DNA from: Yoonia tamlensis
GTDB taxonomy: Bacteria > Pseudomonadota > Alphaproteobacteria > Rhodobacterales > Rhodobacteraceae
Reading direction: 5' to 3'
Assembly (NCBI RefSeq): GCF_900115105.1
Contig: NZ_FOYP01000002.1
Location: forward strand, 496,001-560,000
DNA: 64,000 nucleotides
Under the pieces are notes generated by a model that worked only from the letters and a program-made list of their open reading frames with translations, was not told the origin of the DNA and did no database searches. The translations under genes and the position numbers were made by a program. This document shows, one piece after another, positions 20,859 through 28,708 of the stretch (its first letter is position 1; the number at the start of each line of letters is the position of its first letter).

Positions 20859-21776
20859 TTATGCTTTGAGGTTCGGAATGATCTGCTTTTTGCGGCTCAT
20901 AATGCCGGGCAGAACAACGCTGTCACCGTCGACCTTGGCGTCGAAGGATTTTTCAGCGACCGTTTTGACCACATCGTTGGGGATAAACATCGTCGCTTCT
21001 TCGTTCAGGATATCGACCACGAACAAAAGAACCTCGTCAACGCCGTCTTCTTTGGCGACTTTTGGCATGGTTTCCATGATGGACGCCTTGCGGTCCAGAA
21101 TGATTTTTGGTGCGGTGGTCTCAAGGACAGAGACGCGGAATTTCTTGCCGTCGACGCCGTATTCCTTGCTGTCCATGCGCAAAAGTTCCGCGTCTGAGAA
21201 TGCGGAAACGTCTGATTTTGCCTCGAACATCTCGGATGCGTAGGCCTCGAGGTCGATTTTCAGGTCTTTGGCCAATGCTTCGGCCAGATCTTTATCCATC
21301 GACGTGGTTGTGGGCGACCGGAAGGCCAAAGTGTCGGACAGGATGCAAGACAGCATCAGGCCTTTGATGCCTTCGGGCATGTCGGCGGCTTTGTCGCCCA
21401 TCATCTGGTGCATGATGGTCGCGGTGCAGGCCAGCGGGCGGATGGTGATATTGATCGGGTTTTTGGTTTCCAGACCGCCTGCCAGTTTATGGTGGTCGAT
21501 GATCGCCAGAACATCGGCGTTATTGATGTTCGCGGGCAGTTCGGCAGGGTTGTTGGTGTCAACGATCACGCAAGACTGGTCGTTTTCCACGTCGCTGATG
21601 ATTTCGGGTAGATCAAAGCCCCAACGTTTGGCGACAAACGCAGCTTCGGTGTTGGGTGTGCCAAGAAGTGCGGCTTTGGCGTCGATCCCTGTGTGGTTCA
21701 GGAACCATTCCCAGATCAGGGGCGAACCGGTGCTGTCGGTGTCGGGGGCTTTGTGGCCAAAAACAAGAGTTGTCAT
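20859..21776 (-). CDS. ppaC: Manganese-dependent inorganic pyrophosphatase
   Basis: This family II pyrophosphatase of the DHH superfamily hydrolyses PPi to phosphate. Metal ligands are visible at His8, Asp12 and Asp14 (GHKAPDTDS), Asp73 (VDTNN), and the Asp94-His95-His96 triplet. The C-terminal DHHA2 domain ends SVVLPGIMSRKKQI. At 305 residues it is the simple form without CBS domains. GGAAAG precedes the ATG. Confidence 0.93.
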   Translation of the reverse strand: MTTLVFGHKAPDTDSTGSPLIWEWFLNHTGIDAKAALLGTPNTEAAFVAKRWGFDLPEIISDVENDQSCVIVDTNNPAELPANINNADVLAIIDHHKLAGGLETKNPINITIRPLACTATIMHQMMGDKAADMPEGIKGLMLSCILSDTLAFRSPTTTSMDKDLAEALAKDLKIDLEAYASEMFEAKSDVSAFSDAELLRMDSKEYGVDGKKFRVSVLETTAPKIILDRKASIMETMPKVAKEDGVDEVLLFVVDILNEEATMFIPNDVVKTVAEKSFDAKVDGDSVVLPGIMSRKKQIIPNLKA

Positions 21777-21854
21777 GTGCGATGCTTTCCAAGGGAGAAT
21801 TTGACCGCCTTATAAAACCCCACCAAGCGACTGTCACCCCATCGTCTTACTGGT

Positions 21855-21880
21855 GTAGGGTGGATCAAGATCCACCCTAC
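21855..21880. repeat. 26-bp perfect palindromic element
   Basis: GTAGGGTGGATC (21855-21866) and its exact inverse GATCCACCCTAC (21869-21880) are separated by two A residues. It is the only copy in the window. It ends 13 bases before the TTG start of the DUF2161 gene and lies in the gap between divergent ppaC and DUF2161. It could be an interspersed palindromic repeat, an operator or an mRNA hairpin; the sequence does not decide. Confidence 0.85.
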
Positions 21881-21893
21881 GCGAAAGAAGCAA

Positions 21894-22541
21894 TTGCGCG
21901 AATCCGACCTATACCCCCCCATAAAGGCGCATCTGCAACGCCAAGGCTATGACGTCAAAGGCGAGGTCGGTGCCGCTGATGTGGTTGGCCGGCGCGGCGA
22001 TGATCTGATCGTGGTCGAGCTCAAGCGCGGGTTTTCGCTTGCGCTGTTTCACCAGGGGATCGAACGGCTGGCGCTGACGGATGATGTCTATATCGCCGTC
22101 CCCGCCGGTGGACGCGCTAAGGCATTGAAAGCAAACGTAAACCTTGCGCGGCGTGCGGGGCTTGGTGTGATGACGGTGCGCGCCCGCGACGGGTTTGTCG
22201 AGGTGCTCGCGGATCCCGGCCCCTATGCCGCGCGCAAGTCCAAGAAAAAGAAAACGCGGCTTTTGCGGGCGTTTGACCGGTTACAGGGCGACCCGAATGC
22301 GGGCGGGGCCACGCGCCACGGAATTGTGACGGGCTACCGCCAGGACGCCGTCCGTTGTGCGCGGTTTCTGGCGATTCACGGGCCGTCCAAGGGCGCGAAG
22401 GTCAAAGACTGGGCCGAAGTGCCGCAGGCAACCAAAATCATGGCCGATGACCACTATGGCTGGTTTGAACGAGTCGCACGCGGTGTCTACGGGCTGACGG
22501 AGGCGGGCAGACAAGGGCTGGCCGACTACGGCGAGGATTAA
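21894..22541 (+). CDS. DUF2161 protein, PD-(D/E)XK nuclease-like
   Basis: This 215-residue protein starts with TTG at 21894 (RESDLYPPIKAHLQRQGYDVKGEVGAADVVG). The block GAADVVGRRGDDLIVVELKRG has the spacing of a PD-(D/E)XK active site (Asp, then E-x-K), as in DUF2161. A Lys-rich linker (RKSKKKKTRLL) leads to a C-terminal winged-helix-like part (KIMADDHYGWFERVARGVYGLTEAG). A role in DNA binding or cleavage is inference. AAAGAAG lies before the start. The 3' end overlaps the convergent TraB/GumN gene by four bases. Confidence 0.8.
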   Translation: MRESDLYPPIKAHLQRQGYDVKGEVGAADVVGRRGDDLIVVELKRGFSLALFHQGIERLALTDDVYIAVPAGGRAKALKANVNLARRAGLGVMTVRARDGFVEVLADPGPYAARKSKKKKTRLLRAFDRLQGDPNAGGATRHGIVTGYRQDAVRCARFLAIHGPSKGAKVKDWAEVPQATKIMADDHYGWFERVARGVYGLTEAGRQGLADYGED

Positions 22542-23530
22542 TCCGCGCGCGTTACCGTCCAGCCTTCGTTTTGAAGCAAATTCAGGATGCCGTTTTCACC
22601 AATCAGATGGGCCGCACCCGCAGCAACGATCACGTTGTCATGTGTTTCGCTTGCCTGTGTGATAACCGGAATCCAGTTGCGATTGCGTTCGTCTAGAATG
22701 GCTTCTTGGGTTTGCGCAAACAGTTCATTGGCAGTTTGCACGTCCATTCCGGGCAAATCATTGAGCGTCAACCGCGACATTTCCCACAGGCCGGCGATGT
22801 CTTTGGTGAAATACTGGTCCAGCATTGCCACAAATATCGGGCGCTGCATGTCGGCACTAAGTAGCCCCATGCGCAAATAAGCGATCTGATCTTCAAGCGT
22901 TTCGCTCTGAAAGGCGGCAAAAAGCGTGGTGAATGCCTCGAGCGATTGCATCGGCACGCCTGCCTCATCCGCGACATTCATGATCATGTGATCCAGCCCA
23001 AGCCTGCCCGCAACGACATCAGCCATCGCGCAAGGCGGCATGGACAGCATCAGGGACGCATACCATGGCTGCATTTTTGCCATCATGAACCCAGGAATGC
23101 TGCGATCGGCGGCGGCCTGTGCAAGCAGATCCCATGTTTCTTCGTCAAGCAGATCGGGCAGGCCCGGTCCGGAGGTCAAAAACAACTGGCTCGGGTCCGT
23201 GATCATCAATTGTTGCAGGGCCGTTTGATCGTCCGGTGTGGCTTCGACAAGCAGCAAATCGGCAGAGGCGATGCTGGAAGTAAGGGTAATCATCAGCGCG
23301 TTCAGCCGATCATCGTAGATGTGCATCGTGCCGATAATCAGCAGGCTTTGATTGCCTTTTTGCGCGTCCCAGACCAACCCCTGCCCAAAGGGTACAGCAG
23401 CGGTTGCGGTCGCCAGTTGCTGCTGTTCAGACGGAGTGAGCTGGTCAAGATAGCTTTCGCCGTCACAGGCCGCAGCGGCGGGCAAGCTGAGGGTCGCAAA
23501 TAAAGCAGTGAGGGTGGCGCGCAAAAACAT
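22538..23530 (-). CDS. TraB/GumN family protein with signal peptide
   Basis: This 330-residue exported protein has a signal peptide (MFLRATLTALFATLSLPAAAAC). The TraB/GumN core follows: LLIIGTMHIYDDRLN, LLLVEATPD, GFMMAKMQPWYASLML, LDHMIMNVADEAG and the C-terminal VIVAAGAAHLIGENGILNLLQ. The family is related to erythromycin-esterase and Tiki-type metalloproteases, but bacterial members are largely uncharacterised. The start at 23530 has AAAGGA six bases upstream; the ATG at 23536 abuts that motif. Confidence 0.87.
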   Translation of the reverse strand: MFLRATLTALFATLSLPAAAACDGESYLDQLTPSEQQQLATATAAVPFGQGLVWDAQKGNQSLLIIGTMHIYDDRLNALMITLTSSIASADLLLVEATPDDQTALQQLMITDPSQLFLTSGPGLPDLLDEETWDLLAQAAADRSIPGFMMAKMQPWYASLMLSMPPCAMADVVAGRLGLDHMIMNVADEAGVPMQSLEAFTTLFAAFQSETLEDQIAYLRMGLLSADMQRPIFVAMLDQYFTKDIAGLWEMSRLTLNDLPGMDVQTANELFAQTQEAILDERNRNWIPVITQASETHDNVIVAAGAAHLIGENGILNLLQNEGWTVTRAD

Positions 23531-23599
23531 CGGCATTCCTTTGGGTTGGCTAAGCACCAAGGTAGGGCCGATTTTCGGCGGGTCAATTGCACCAGCGCA

Positions 23600-23695
23600 T
23601 TAACTTATCAGGTGCCGACACAAAAACCAGCTTGCACCAATAAACCCAACAATGCCTTCAGGACCCAATAAACTAAATAACCGCACAGAATTCAT
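23600..23695 (-). CDS. Candidate 31-residue hydrophobic micro-protein
   Basis: A minus-strand reading frame (MNSVRLFSLLGPEGIVGFIG, then ASWFLCRHLIS) encodes one short hydrophobic helix. AAAAGGGGA lies directly before the ATG, which is closer than ideal. It sits in the gap between the Crp/Fnr gene and TraB/GumN, downstream of a CtrA-like motif. I know of no family match, and chance occurrence is possible. Confidence 0.25.
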   Translation of the reverse strand: MNSVRLFSLLGPEGIVGFIGASWFLCRHLIS

Positions 23696-23748
23696 TCCCC
23701 TTTTGTGTGCTTTCAAACCGCGCACGGGCAAGGGATATCGGGCCATGG

Positions 23749-23763
23749 TTAAAACAGCGTTAA
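23749..23763 (-). promoter_or_regulatory. Candidate CtrA site at the end of the Crp/Fnr gene
   Basis: Read on the minus strand this is TTAA-CGCTGTT-TTAAC, a full TTAA-N7-TTAAC match. It overlaps the Crp/Fnr stop codon and points toward the TraB/GumN gene and the micro-ORF, about 220 and 55 bases away. It is a motif match only. Confidence 0.35.
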
Positions 23764-24440
23764 GATAGATCTTCGGAAAGCGCGGCGGGATCCAGAAATT
23801 CGATGCGTTGGCGGGCGGATTTGATCACCCCGCGTTTGGCCAGCTTGCTGATCGACCGGCTGACCATTTCACGGTTCGCCCCGATAGTCCCCGCAATTTC
23901 CGCATGGGTGGGTGCGTTTTCAATGACTGCGCCTACGCATAGCTTACCGTGTTCGGCGGCCAGTCGCAGCAGATAGGTATTAACCCTTTGTTCGACCGAT
24001 AGGGTCGTCATTTCCATATTGCGTTCGGTCAGGGTGCGGATGCGCGCAACCAGTTGCCGTGTGATCCTGTCGCGGATCGGCGGCACCTCGTTAAACAGCC
24101 GCAAGAAACAATCCCGTTTCAGGATCAGCACTTTGGTTTCGGTTTTCGCAACGGCGGCCAATGACCGCGGGGTACCGTCCAATGCAGCAAGTTCGCCAAA
24201 ATGCGCCCCGATCGCAAAGCGTGAAAACACGATCTCGCGCCCTTCGCTTGTCCAGTAAACAGCCAGCAACGACCCGTAGAGCAAGAAATACAGGTCATGG
24301 GAATCGTCATCCTGGTCAAATATCGTTTGCCACGCGCTGAATGTTTTCTCGGATACCGCGAGCGGAATGCCAGCCAGATCATCGGCGGTTACCCCCGCAA
24401 ACAACGGCAGATTGAAATCCAGTAATTCTTGCGGGGTCAT
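23760..24440 (-). CDS. Crp/Fnr-family transcriptional regulator
   Basis: This 226-residue regulator has an N-terminal cyclic-nucleotide-binding-type beta-barrel (LYFLLYGSLLAVY, GAHFGELAALDGTPRSL). The C-terminal winged helix reads THAEIAGTIGANREMVSRSISKLAKRGVI. There is no N-terminal cysteine cluster, so it is not an oxygen-sensing FNR with an Fe-S centre. The GELAALDGTPRSLAA loop resembles a cAMP-binding cassette, but ligand identity is open. The start at 24440 (MTPQELLDF) fits the domain boundary. A longer frame to 24527 adds a basic stretch unlike the family. Confidence 0.88.
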   Translation of the reverse strand: MTPQELLDFNLPLFAGVTADDLAGIPLAVSEKTFSAWQTIFDQDDDSHDLYFLLYGSLLAVYWTSEGREIVFSRFAIGAHFGELAALDGTPRSLAAVAKTETKVLILKRDCFLRLFNEVPPIRDRITRQLVARIRTLTERNMEMTTLSVEQRVNTYLLRLAAEHGKLCVGAVIENAPTHAEIAGTIGANREMVSRSISKLAKRGVIKSARQRIEFLDPAALSEDLS

Positions 24441-24573
24441 TTGAAAACCCGCCTGCGCGCGATGCGTGTTTTTCCCAATTGTGGCATGTTTCTCCCTTCG
24501 TCCCCGCAGGCGACTATAGGGGCGCAAGCCGCGTCTCCTAGTCTGAAATTGACTTTACCTGCCGTTTTCGGTT

Positions 24574-24589
24574 GCGACCCAAGGGTCGC
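24574..24589. repeat. Short dyad upstream of the Crp/Fnr gene
   Basis: GCGACCC and GGGTCGC form a perfect inverted repeat with an AA centre, 134 bases before the Crp/Fnr start in the 234-base gap. It could be an operator for the regulator or a weak hairpin of the gene at 24675 (a minus-strand transcript would read it after its stop). There is no T-tract on the minus side. Confidence 0.35.
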
Positions 24590-24674
24590 GGTCTAAAAAA
24601 TGTGCAGATATGGCGCCATTATGTTGCGTTATCGGGTCATGGTGCCCGCAAAACCGGCTTGGGCTCTGTGGCCC

Positions 24675-25580
24675 TTACACAACAAGCGCGACAGGATGGT
24701 CGGCCCCGATCCAAGGTGCGGCAAGATCAAAAGACACGACCTTATTGTCCGGCCCGTTGCCAGTAACCCAGATATTCCCGACGACGGCTGTTTCTGGAAA
24801 TTCAGTTAGCTGGTGGTCAACAAGGCAGGGGTGCCGGCGAAAAACGATTTGCTTAAAGCTGTTTACCTGTCTGGCAAGCCGTGACTGCCCTGACAATACC
24901 GTAGCGGGGTCAATGGCAAAGGCGCGGTTGTGCGGGGCACCCATTTCATTGCGTGTCGATACCGGTTGCGCGCCCCCCAAAACGGCGGGCAGCGGTGTCG
25001 TGCTGTCGGGTTTGCAATAATATGTGATGCGCCTGCCCCGCGTGTCATAGGCAAGCATATAGGCCCCCTGACATGCACCCGGATCAATCTGGGAAAGCAA
25101 GGCGGACAGGTCGTGCGCCTCTGCCGGAAGCTCTGCATAAAGCGTAAATTGCAGTTGCTTGCCATCGTGGCGCAGGCCCAAACACGCGCCCCATGTCAGG
25201 GCAGATGCCCCTTGCGCGGCGCTGATAACCTCGCGGAATGCCTGATCAGGGGCTATGCCCCCTAGCGCCGTAATGATGTTGCACGCTGTTGCTAGTTTCG
25301 TCGCGGGATCGTGCGCGGGGTTTGCGACCTCGGTGATGATCGACAAGGCGCGTTCGCAGGTGGCGAACCTGACCACAACAGGTGCGCCCGTGGCCGTTAA
25401 GCTGCTATGCTGCCATGTTGCCCAGCCGCTGTGATCCATCACGCCGATAGCATAAAGCGCGCGTTCGATTACGTCGCCTGACTTGCCAAATCCACGCAAG
25501 AACCAGCACCATTCGCGGTCGCTGCTGGTGGCAATTGGCGGGGCAAGACTGAACATGACAGGGCCTTTCTTGATGCGCAT
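24675..25580 (-). CDS. Unrecognised 301-residue protein
   Basis: I do not recognise this family with confidence. The protein has no signal peptide and no membrane segment. Three short strand-turn-strand units with similar texture recur: WGACLGLRHDGKQLQFTLYAELP, then GAYMLAYDTRGRRITYYCKP, then VVGNIWVTGNGPDNKVVSFDLAAPW (each only partly alike). Such a repeated beta pattern ending in basic or aromatic residues recalls ABBA-type aromatic prenyltransferases, but key residues cannot be assigned. The start MRIKKGPVMFSLAPP is uncertain; MFSLAPP at 25556 is an alternative. It is monocistronic, with long gaps on both sides. Confidence 0.7.
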   Translation of the reverse strand: MRIKKGPVMFSLAPPIATSSDREWCWFLRGFGKSGDVIERALYAIGVMDHSGWATWQHSSLTATGAPVVVRFATCERALSIITEVANPAHDPATKLATACNIITALGGIAPDQAFREVISAAQGASALTWGACLGLRHDGKQLQFTLYAELPAEAHDLSALLSQIDPGACQGAYMLAYDTRGRRITYYCKPDSTTPLPAVLGGAQPVSTRNEMGAPHNRAFAIDPATVLSGQSRLARQVNSFKQIVFRRHPCLVDHQLTEFPETAVVGNIWVTGNGPDNKVVSFDLAAPWIGADHPVALVV

Positions 25581-26051
25581 CGGAACACAAAGTGTTGCAT
25601 TTGCGCTAAACTAACGTCCGGTCTTGAGGTTGAGTGTGCGTTTGGACACATAACGCGCGAAATCTACGGTGGTGCGTCATAAATCGAACCCGGGCATGCC
25701 AAACCGCCGCAAATTCCAACAAAATGGAAATCCGAATCGAAACTTGAAAATCATGCGTCGCACGTATAGGGTGATTATGTGTTTTCGATTGCCGTAAGGC
25801 GGGTAAGGCGCTGTTGTAAAACTATCGCATCATTGTGGCTGGCCGTGGAAAATGTGATTCACTAACGTACTGTATTTGTGATGAAATTCACGGGCTTCGG
25901 TGCAATCTTTAGCAAATCGCGTTCACCATAAGGCGCAGAATAATTTTCGGGGCAGATTGTTTCGCGGCTTAGGTTTGCGCAAACATTGCGGCATTACCAA
26001 CGTGTAATACATGTGCGAAACCGCAAAGGGCTTTCGTTAGGGAGCAACCAA
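25581..26051. other. 471-bp gap without a recognised gene
   Basis: Relatively AT-rich DNA lies between the unrecognised gene (minus) and a small protein gene (plus). No open frame with a convincing start, no tRNA-like cloverleaf and no strong hairpin were found. It probably holds two divergent promoter regions. Its length is unusual for this densely packed window. Confidence 0.5.
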
Positions 26052-26231
26052 ATGGCACAGGACAAAAAGCCGGATATGAATCCGGATTTTCCAGAAAACG
26101 GTATGGCCGGACTGCGATCGACCGGCGCGCATGGTTTCGCTTCAAACACCACCAGCGAAGATCGTTTTCCACAAGTCGATGACATTCTTGACCGGCTGAC
26201 GACGAACACCCGAGCCGTCGAAAAGAAGTAG
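26052..26231 (+). CDS. Small hydrophilic hypothetical protein (59 residues)
   Basis: This short gene encodes MAQDKKPDMNPDFPENGMAG followed by a polar tail ending TNTRAVEKK. It has no signal peptide, membrane span or cysteine. GGGAGC about 8 bases before the ATG supports the start; an in-frame upstream extension to 25986 looks non-coding. The C-terminal FPQVDDILDRLTTNTRAV is predicted to be a helix. I do not recognise a family; it may be a Rhodobacterales-restricted small protein. It lies 62 bases before the DUF2125 gene and could be co-transcribed. Confidence 0.6.
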   Translation: MAQDKKPDMNPDFPENGMAGLRSTGAHGFASNTTSEDRFPQVDDILDRLTTNTRAVEKK

Positions 26232-26293
26232 TACTCGCACCTTTGAAGCCCAACCGCTAAGTTGCCCGCAAATCCCGAGCCAGAGGCAGCATC

Positions 26294-27286
26294 ATGCGGC
26301 GACTAACCTTTTTTGTCCTATTCCTTGCAGCGCTTTACAGCGGCTATTGGTTTGTTGGCGCGCGTGCTGTTGCCCATGGCGCGCAGGTGGCAATCGCGCA
26401 GGCCCGTGCAGAAGGTTGGGATCTGACCTATTCTGACATGAACACGCTGGGTTTTCCGTCAAGATTCGACACAACCTTGTCTGATATTTCCATTGCACCG
26501 CGCGGCGCGGATTGGCAGTGGGCAGCGCCGTTCTTGCAGGTGTTTGCGCTGAGCTATCAACCCAATCGCGTGATTGCGGCATTTGCCGACGACCAAACCC
26601 TGCGGATCGGCGGCCAGACCTTGCAGATAACTGCCGAAGGGCTGCGCGCAAGCGCGGGTGTCGCGGCAAATACCGCGCTTTCGTTTGATGATGCGGCGGT
26701 CGCGGTGGGTGGCGTAGCTGTTGCTTCTGATTTTGGCTGGCAGCTTGGCTTGGATCGCGCGCTTGTGGCGCTGCGTGCGGCGCCTGCGGCTGAGAACCGC
26801 TATGACGCCTATTTTGACGCGGACCGGATTACGCTGCCTATGCCGGTCGCGCAGCAAATTGACCCGACGGGCGTCTTGGGTGCTGTCTTGACCCGCGCTG
26901 TGTTTGATAGCGCGCTGACATTTGACCGGCCGCTTGACCGCCACGCGGTTGACGGGCGCGGCCCCGCCCCAAAAGCCACGCGGTTCACGCTGCGCAATCT
27001 GACATTGATCTGGGGGCCTGTTGAAATCCGCGCCCAAGGCGCGTTTGATATTGATCCTTTGGGCAATCCGGACGGGCGCATCACATTTCGGTCGGATCAA
27101 TGGCGCGAAATTATTGATCTGATGGTTGCCGCAGGGGCGATCGACGCTGGGCTTGCGCCAACCTATGTGACCTTTGCGAACGCACTGGCTGTGGATGGCG
27201 GCGCGCCCGAATTTCCGCTGCAATTTCGTGACGGGCGTATGTCGCTTGGCCCTTTACCCATCGGGCCAGCGCCCCGTTTCTGGTAG
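26294..27286 (+). CDS. DUF2125 protein, membrane-anchored or periplasmic
   Basis: This 330-residue protein has an N-terminal hydrophobic segment (RLTFFVLFLAALYSGYWFVG) that acts as signal anchor. A DUF2125 body follows: NTLGFPSRFDTTLSDISI, FTLRNLTLIWGPVEIRAQGAFDIDPLGNPDG spread across its middle and end, and a C-terminal DGRMSLGPLPIGPAP. DUF2125 is common in alphaproteobacteria and resembles envelope lipid-transfer repeats in outline, but its role is unknown. GAGG precedes the ATG. It converges on ycjF. Confidence 0.82.
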   Translation: MRRLTFFVLFLAALYSGYWFVGARAVAHGAQVAIAQARAEGWDLTYSDMNTLGFPSRFDTTLSDISIAPRGADWQWAAPFLQVFALSYQPNRVIAAFADDQTLRIGGQTLQITAEGLRASAGVAANTALSFDDAAVAVGGVAVASDFGWQLGLDRALVALRAAPAAENRYDAYFDADRITLPMPVAQQIDPTGVLGAVLTRAVFDSALTFDRPLDRHAVDGRGPAPKATRFTLRNLTLIWGPVEIRAQGAFDIDPLGNPDGRITFRSDQWREIIDLMVAAGAIDAGLAPTYVTFANALAVDGGAPEFPLQFRDGRMSLGPLPIGPAPRFW

Positions 27287-27287
27287 A

Positions 27288-28277
27288 TTATGTCTTGCCA
27301 AACAGTCCGGTCAGCGCGCGGCGTACCAAACCCGTGACCGACGGGCGTGCGCGGCTGTGAAACGGCAAGGGGCGGCAGACCTCGATTGCGGCGACACCGA
27401 CCCGCGCGGTCAAGGCCCCGTTGATCACGCCCTCGCCAAAGCGGCGCGACACCTTGGACAAGACCCCGCCGCCCGCGATTGACCCGATCAGATCATCGCC
27501 AACCGCCACAGCACCCGTCGCAACCAGATGCGCCAGCACCGCGCGGGTTAACCGCCAGCTTCCCAAGGTGCCCGCGCGCCCGCCATAAATTTCGGCAATG
27601 CGCCGGATCATCCGCAGGTTCGCGGTCAGTGCCGTGAAAAGATCGGCAAGTGCCAGCGGCACAATCGCTGTGACGGTCGCGACCTGACGCGCGGCGGCTT
27701 CAACTTCGCGCTCGGCACTGGCATCAAGCGTGGCCAGCACCGTGTTTTCCGCAAGCCCAAGCAATCCGTCAGCGTCCAGCATATCCGCCCCGCGCGTTTG
27801 CAGCTCTGCGCGGCCCCATGCGGTGTCTTCCCTTGCGGCATAAAGCCGGTCAAGCGCGGCTGTCACCGCGCGCGCCGATTTCAGATCACCTGTGGCAAGC
27901 GCATCATTGGCTTGGCGTTGGACCCTGTCGATTTTCTTAAGCCGTCCGAACGCGGCAATTTCGCGCAGCGCCAGAACGCCAAGGACCAGCAGTAACCCCG
28001 CGATTAACGCGGTCGCGATACCACCCAGAACGGGGGACCGCGCCAGCAATCCGGTTACGTAATCCCAAGCGGCCAAGGATACGATGAACCCGATCAGTGA
28101 AACCGCCACGGACCAGAAAAGCCGCGCCAGTCGCGATGGTTTGCGCGCGGCGATTGCGGCGACCTTTTGCATGGCCGCACCTTGGGGCGGGTTCAAAAGG
28201 TCAGGCACAGGCGGCGCCGTGTCGGGCTGCGCCGACTGGTCGTCGTCAAGGTCGATCAGAACAGGGCCTTTTTTCAT
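27288..28277 (-). CDS. ycjF: YcjF/TIGR01620 (DUF697) inner-membrane protein
   Basis: This 329-residue protein has two adjacent membrane spans (LFWSVAVSLIGFIVSLAAW and VLGGIATALIAGLLLVLGVLAL). A helical linker follows, then the DUF697 C-terminal region with VTAIVPLALADLFTAL and IRRIAEIYGGRAGTLGSWRL. It is the usual partner of YcjX; the pair is linked to envelope stress in enterobacteria by family knowledge. The ATG at 28277 overlaps the GNAT stop (ATGA). An ATG at 28292 would add five residues. Confidence 0.87.
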   Translation of the reverse strand: MKKGPVLIDLDDDQSAQPDTAPPVPDLLNPPQGAAMQKVAAIAARKPSRLARLFWSVAVSLIGFIVSLAAWDYVTGLLARSPVLGGIATALIAGLLLVLGVLALREIAAFGRLKKIDRVQRQANDALATGDLKSARAVTAALDRLYAAREDTAWGRAELQTRGADMLDADGLLGLAENTVLATLDASAEREVEAAARQVATVTAIVPLALADLFTALTANLRMIRRIAEIYGGRAGTLGSWRLTRAVLAHLVATGAVAVGDDLIGSIAGGGVLSKVSRRFGEGVINGALTARVGVAAIEVCRPLPFHSRARPSVTGLVRRALTGLFGKT

Positions 28278-28708
28278 GCGTCTGCCCTCCACAAATACCG
28301 AATATCAGGCAGCTTTTCTTGATTGCTTGCGCCGTCGGTCATCCGCCCGGCGCTAAACCCCTGTCGTTCATAAAATCGCCGCGCGCCGGTGTTGGCCTGA
28401 AAGCACCACAGCTCTAGCCTATCACTGCGCGCTTTCATGGCCGCGAGCAAAGCACTGCCAATCCCGCGCCCACGCGCGCCTGCTGCGACATAAAGCTGTT
28501 CGATGTCTTCGCCATCGCGCGCGATAAACCCTTGCACGCCGTTGTGATCAGCGACCAGCACGTCTTGGGTTGCGACGACCTTGGTGATGAAATTGCGGTC
28601 TTGATCGCGGGTATGCAGCGCGGGGATATAGGGGGTATCAGCGCACCAATCACCCATGATCTGCGCGATTTTTGGAATGTCCGCCGCAGTGGCTGCCCGT
28701 AGTTTCAT
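28274..28708 (-). CDS. GNAT-family N-acetyltransferase
   Basis: This 144-residue acyltransferase begins MKLRAATAADIPKIAQIM. The acetyl-CoA loop is VAAGARGRGIGSALL, and the C-terminal ANTGARRFYERQGF is the usual beta5-alpha4 end of the fold. Its substrate cannot be told. It sits between ycjX and ycjF with four-base ATGA overlaps on both sides, so all three are translationally coupled. This suggests a functional link or simple hitch-hiking in the operon. Confidence 0.88.
   Translation of the reverse strand: MKLRAATAADIPKIAQIMGDWCADTPYIPALHTRDQDRNFITKVVATQDVLVADHNGVQGFIARDGEDIEQLYVAAGARGRGIGSALLAAMKARSDRLELWCFQANTGARRFYERQGFSAGRMTDGASNQEKLPDIRYLWRADA

Noticed and set aside
25681..25697. TTCGAACCC-type stretch (minus or plus) as a tRNA T-arm
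   Set aside because: No acceptor, D-arm or anticodon arm could be folded around it.
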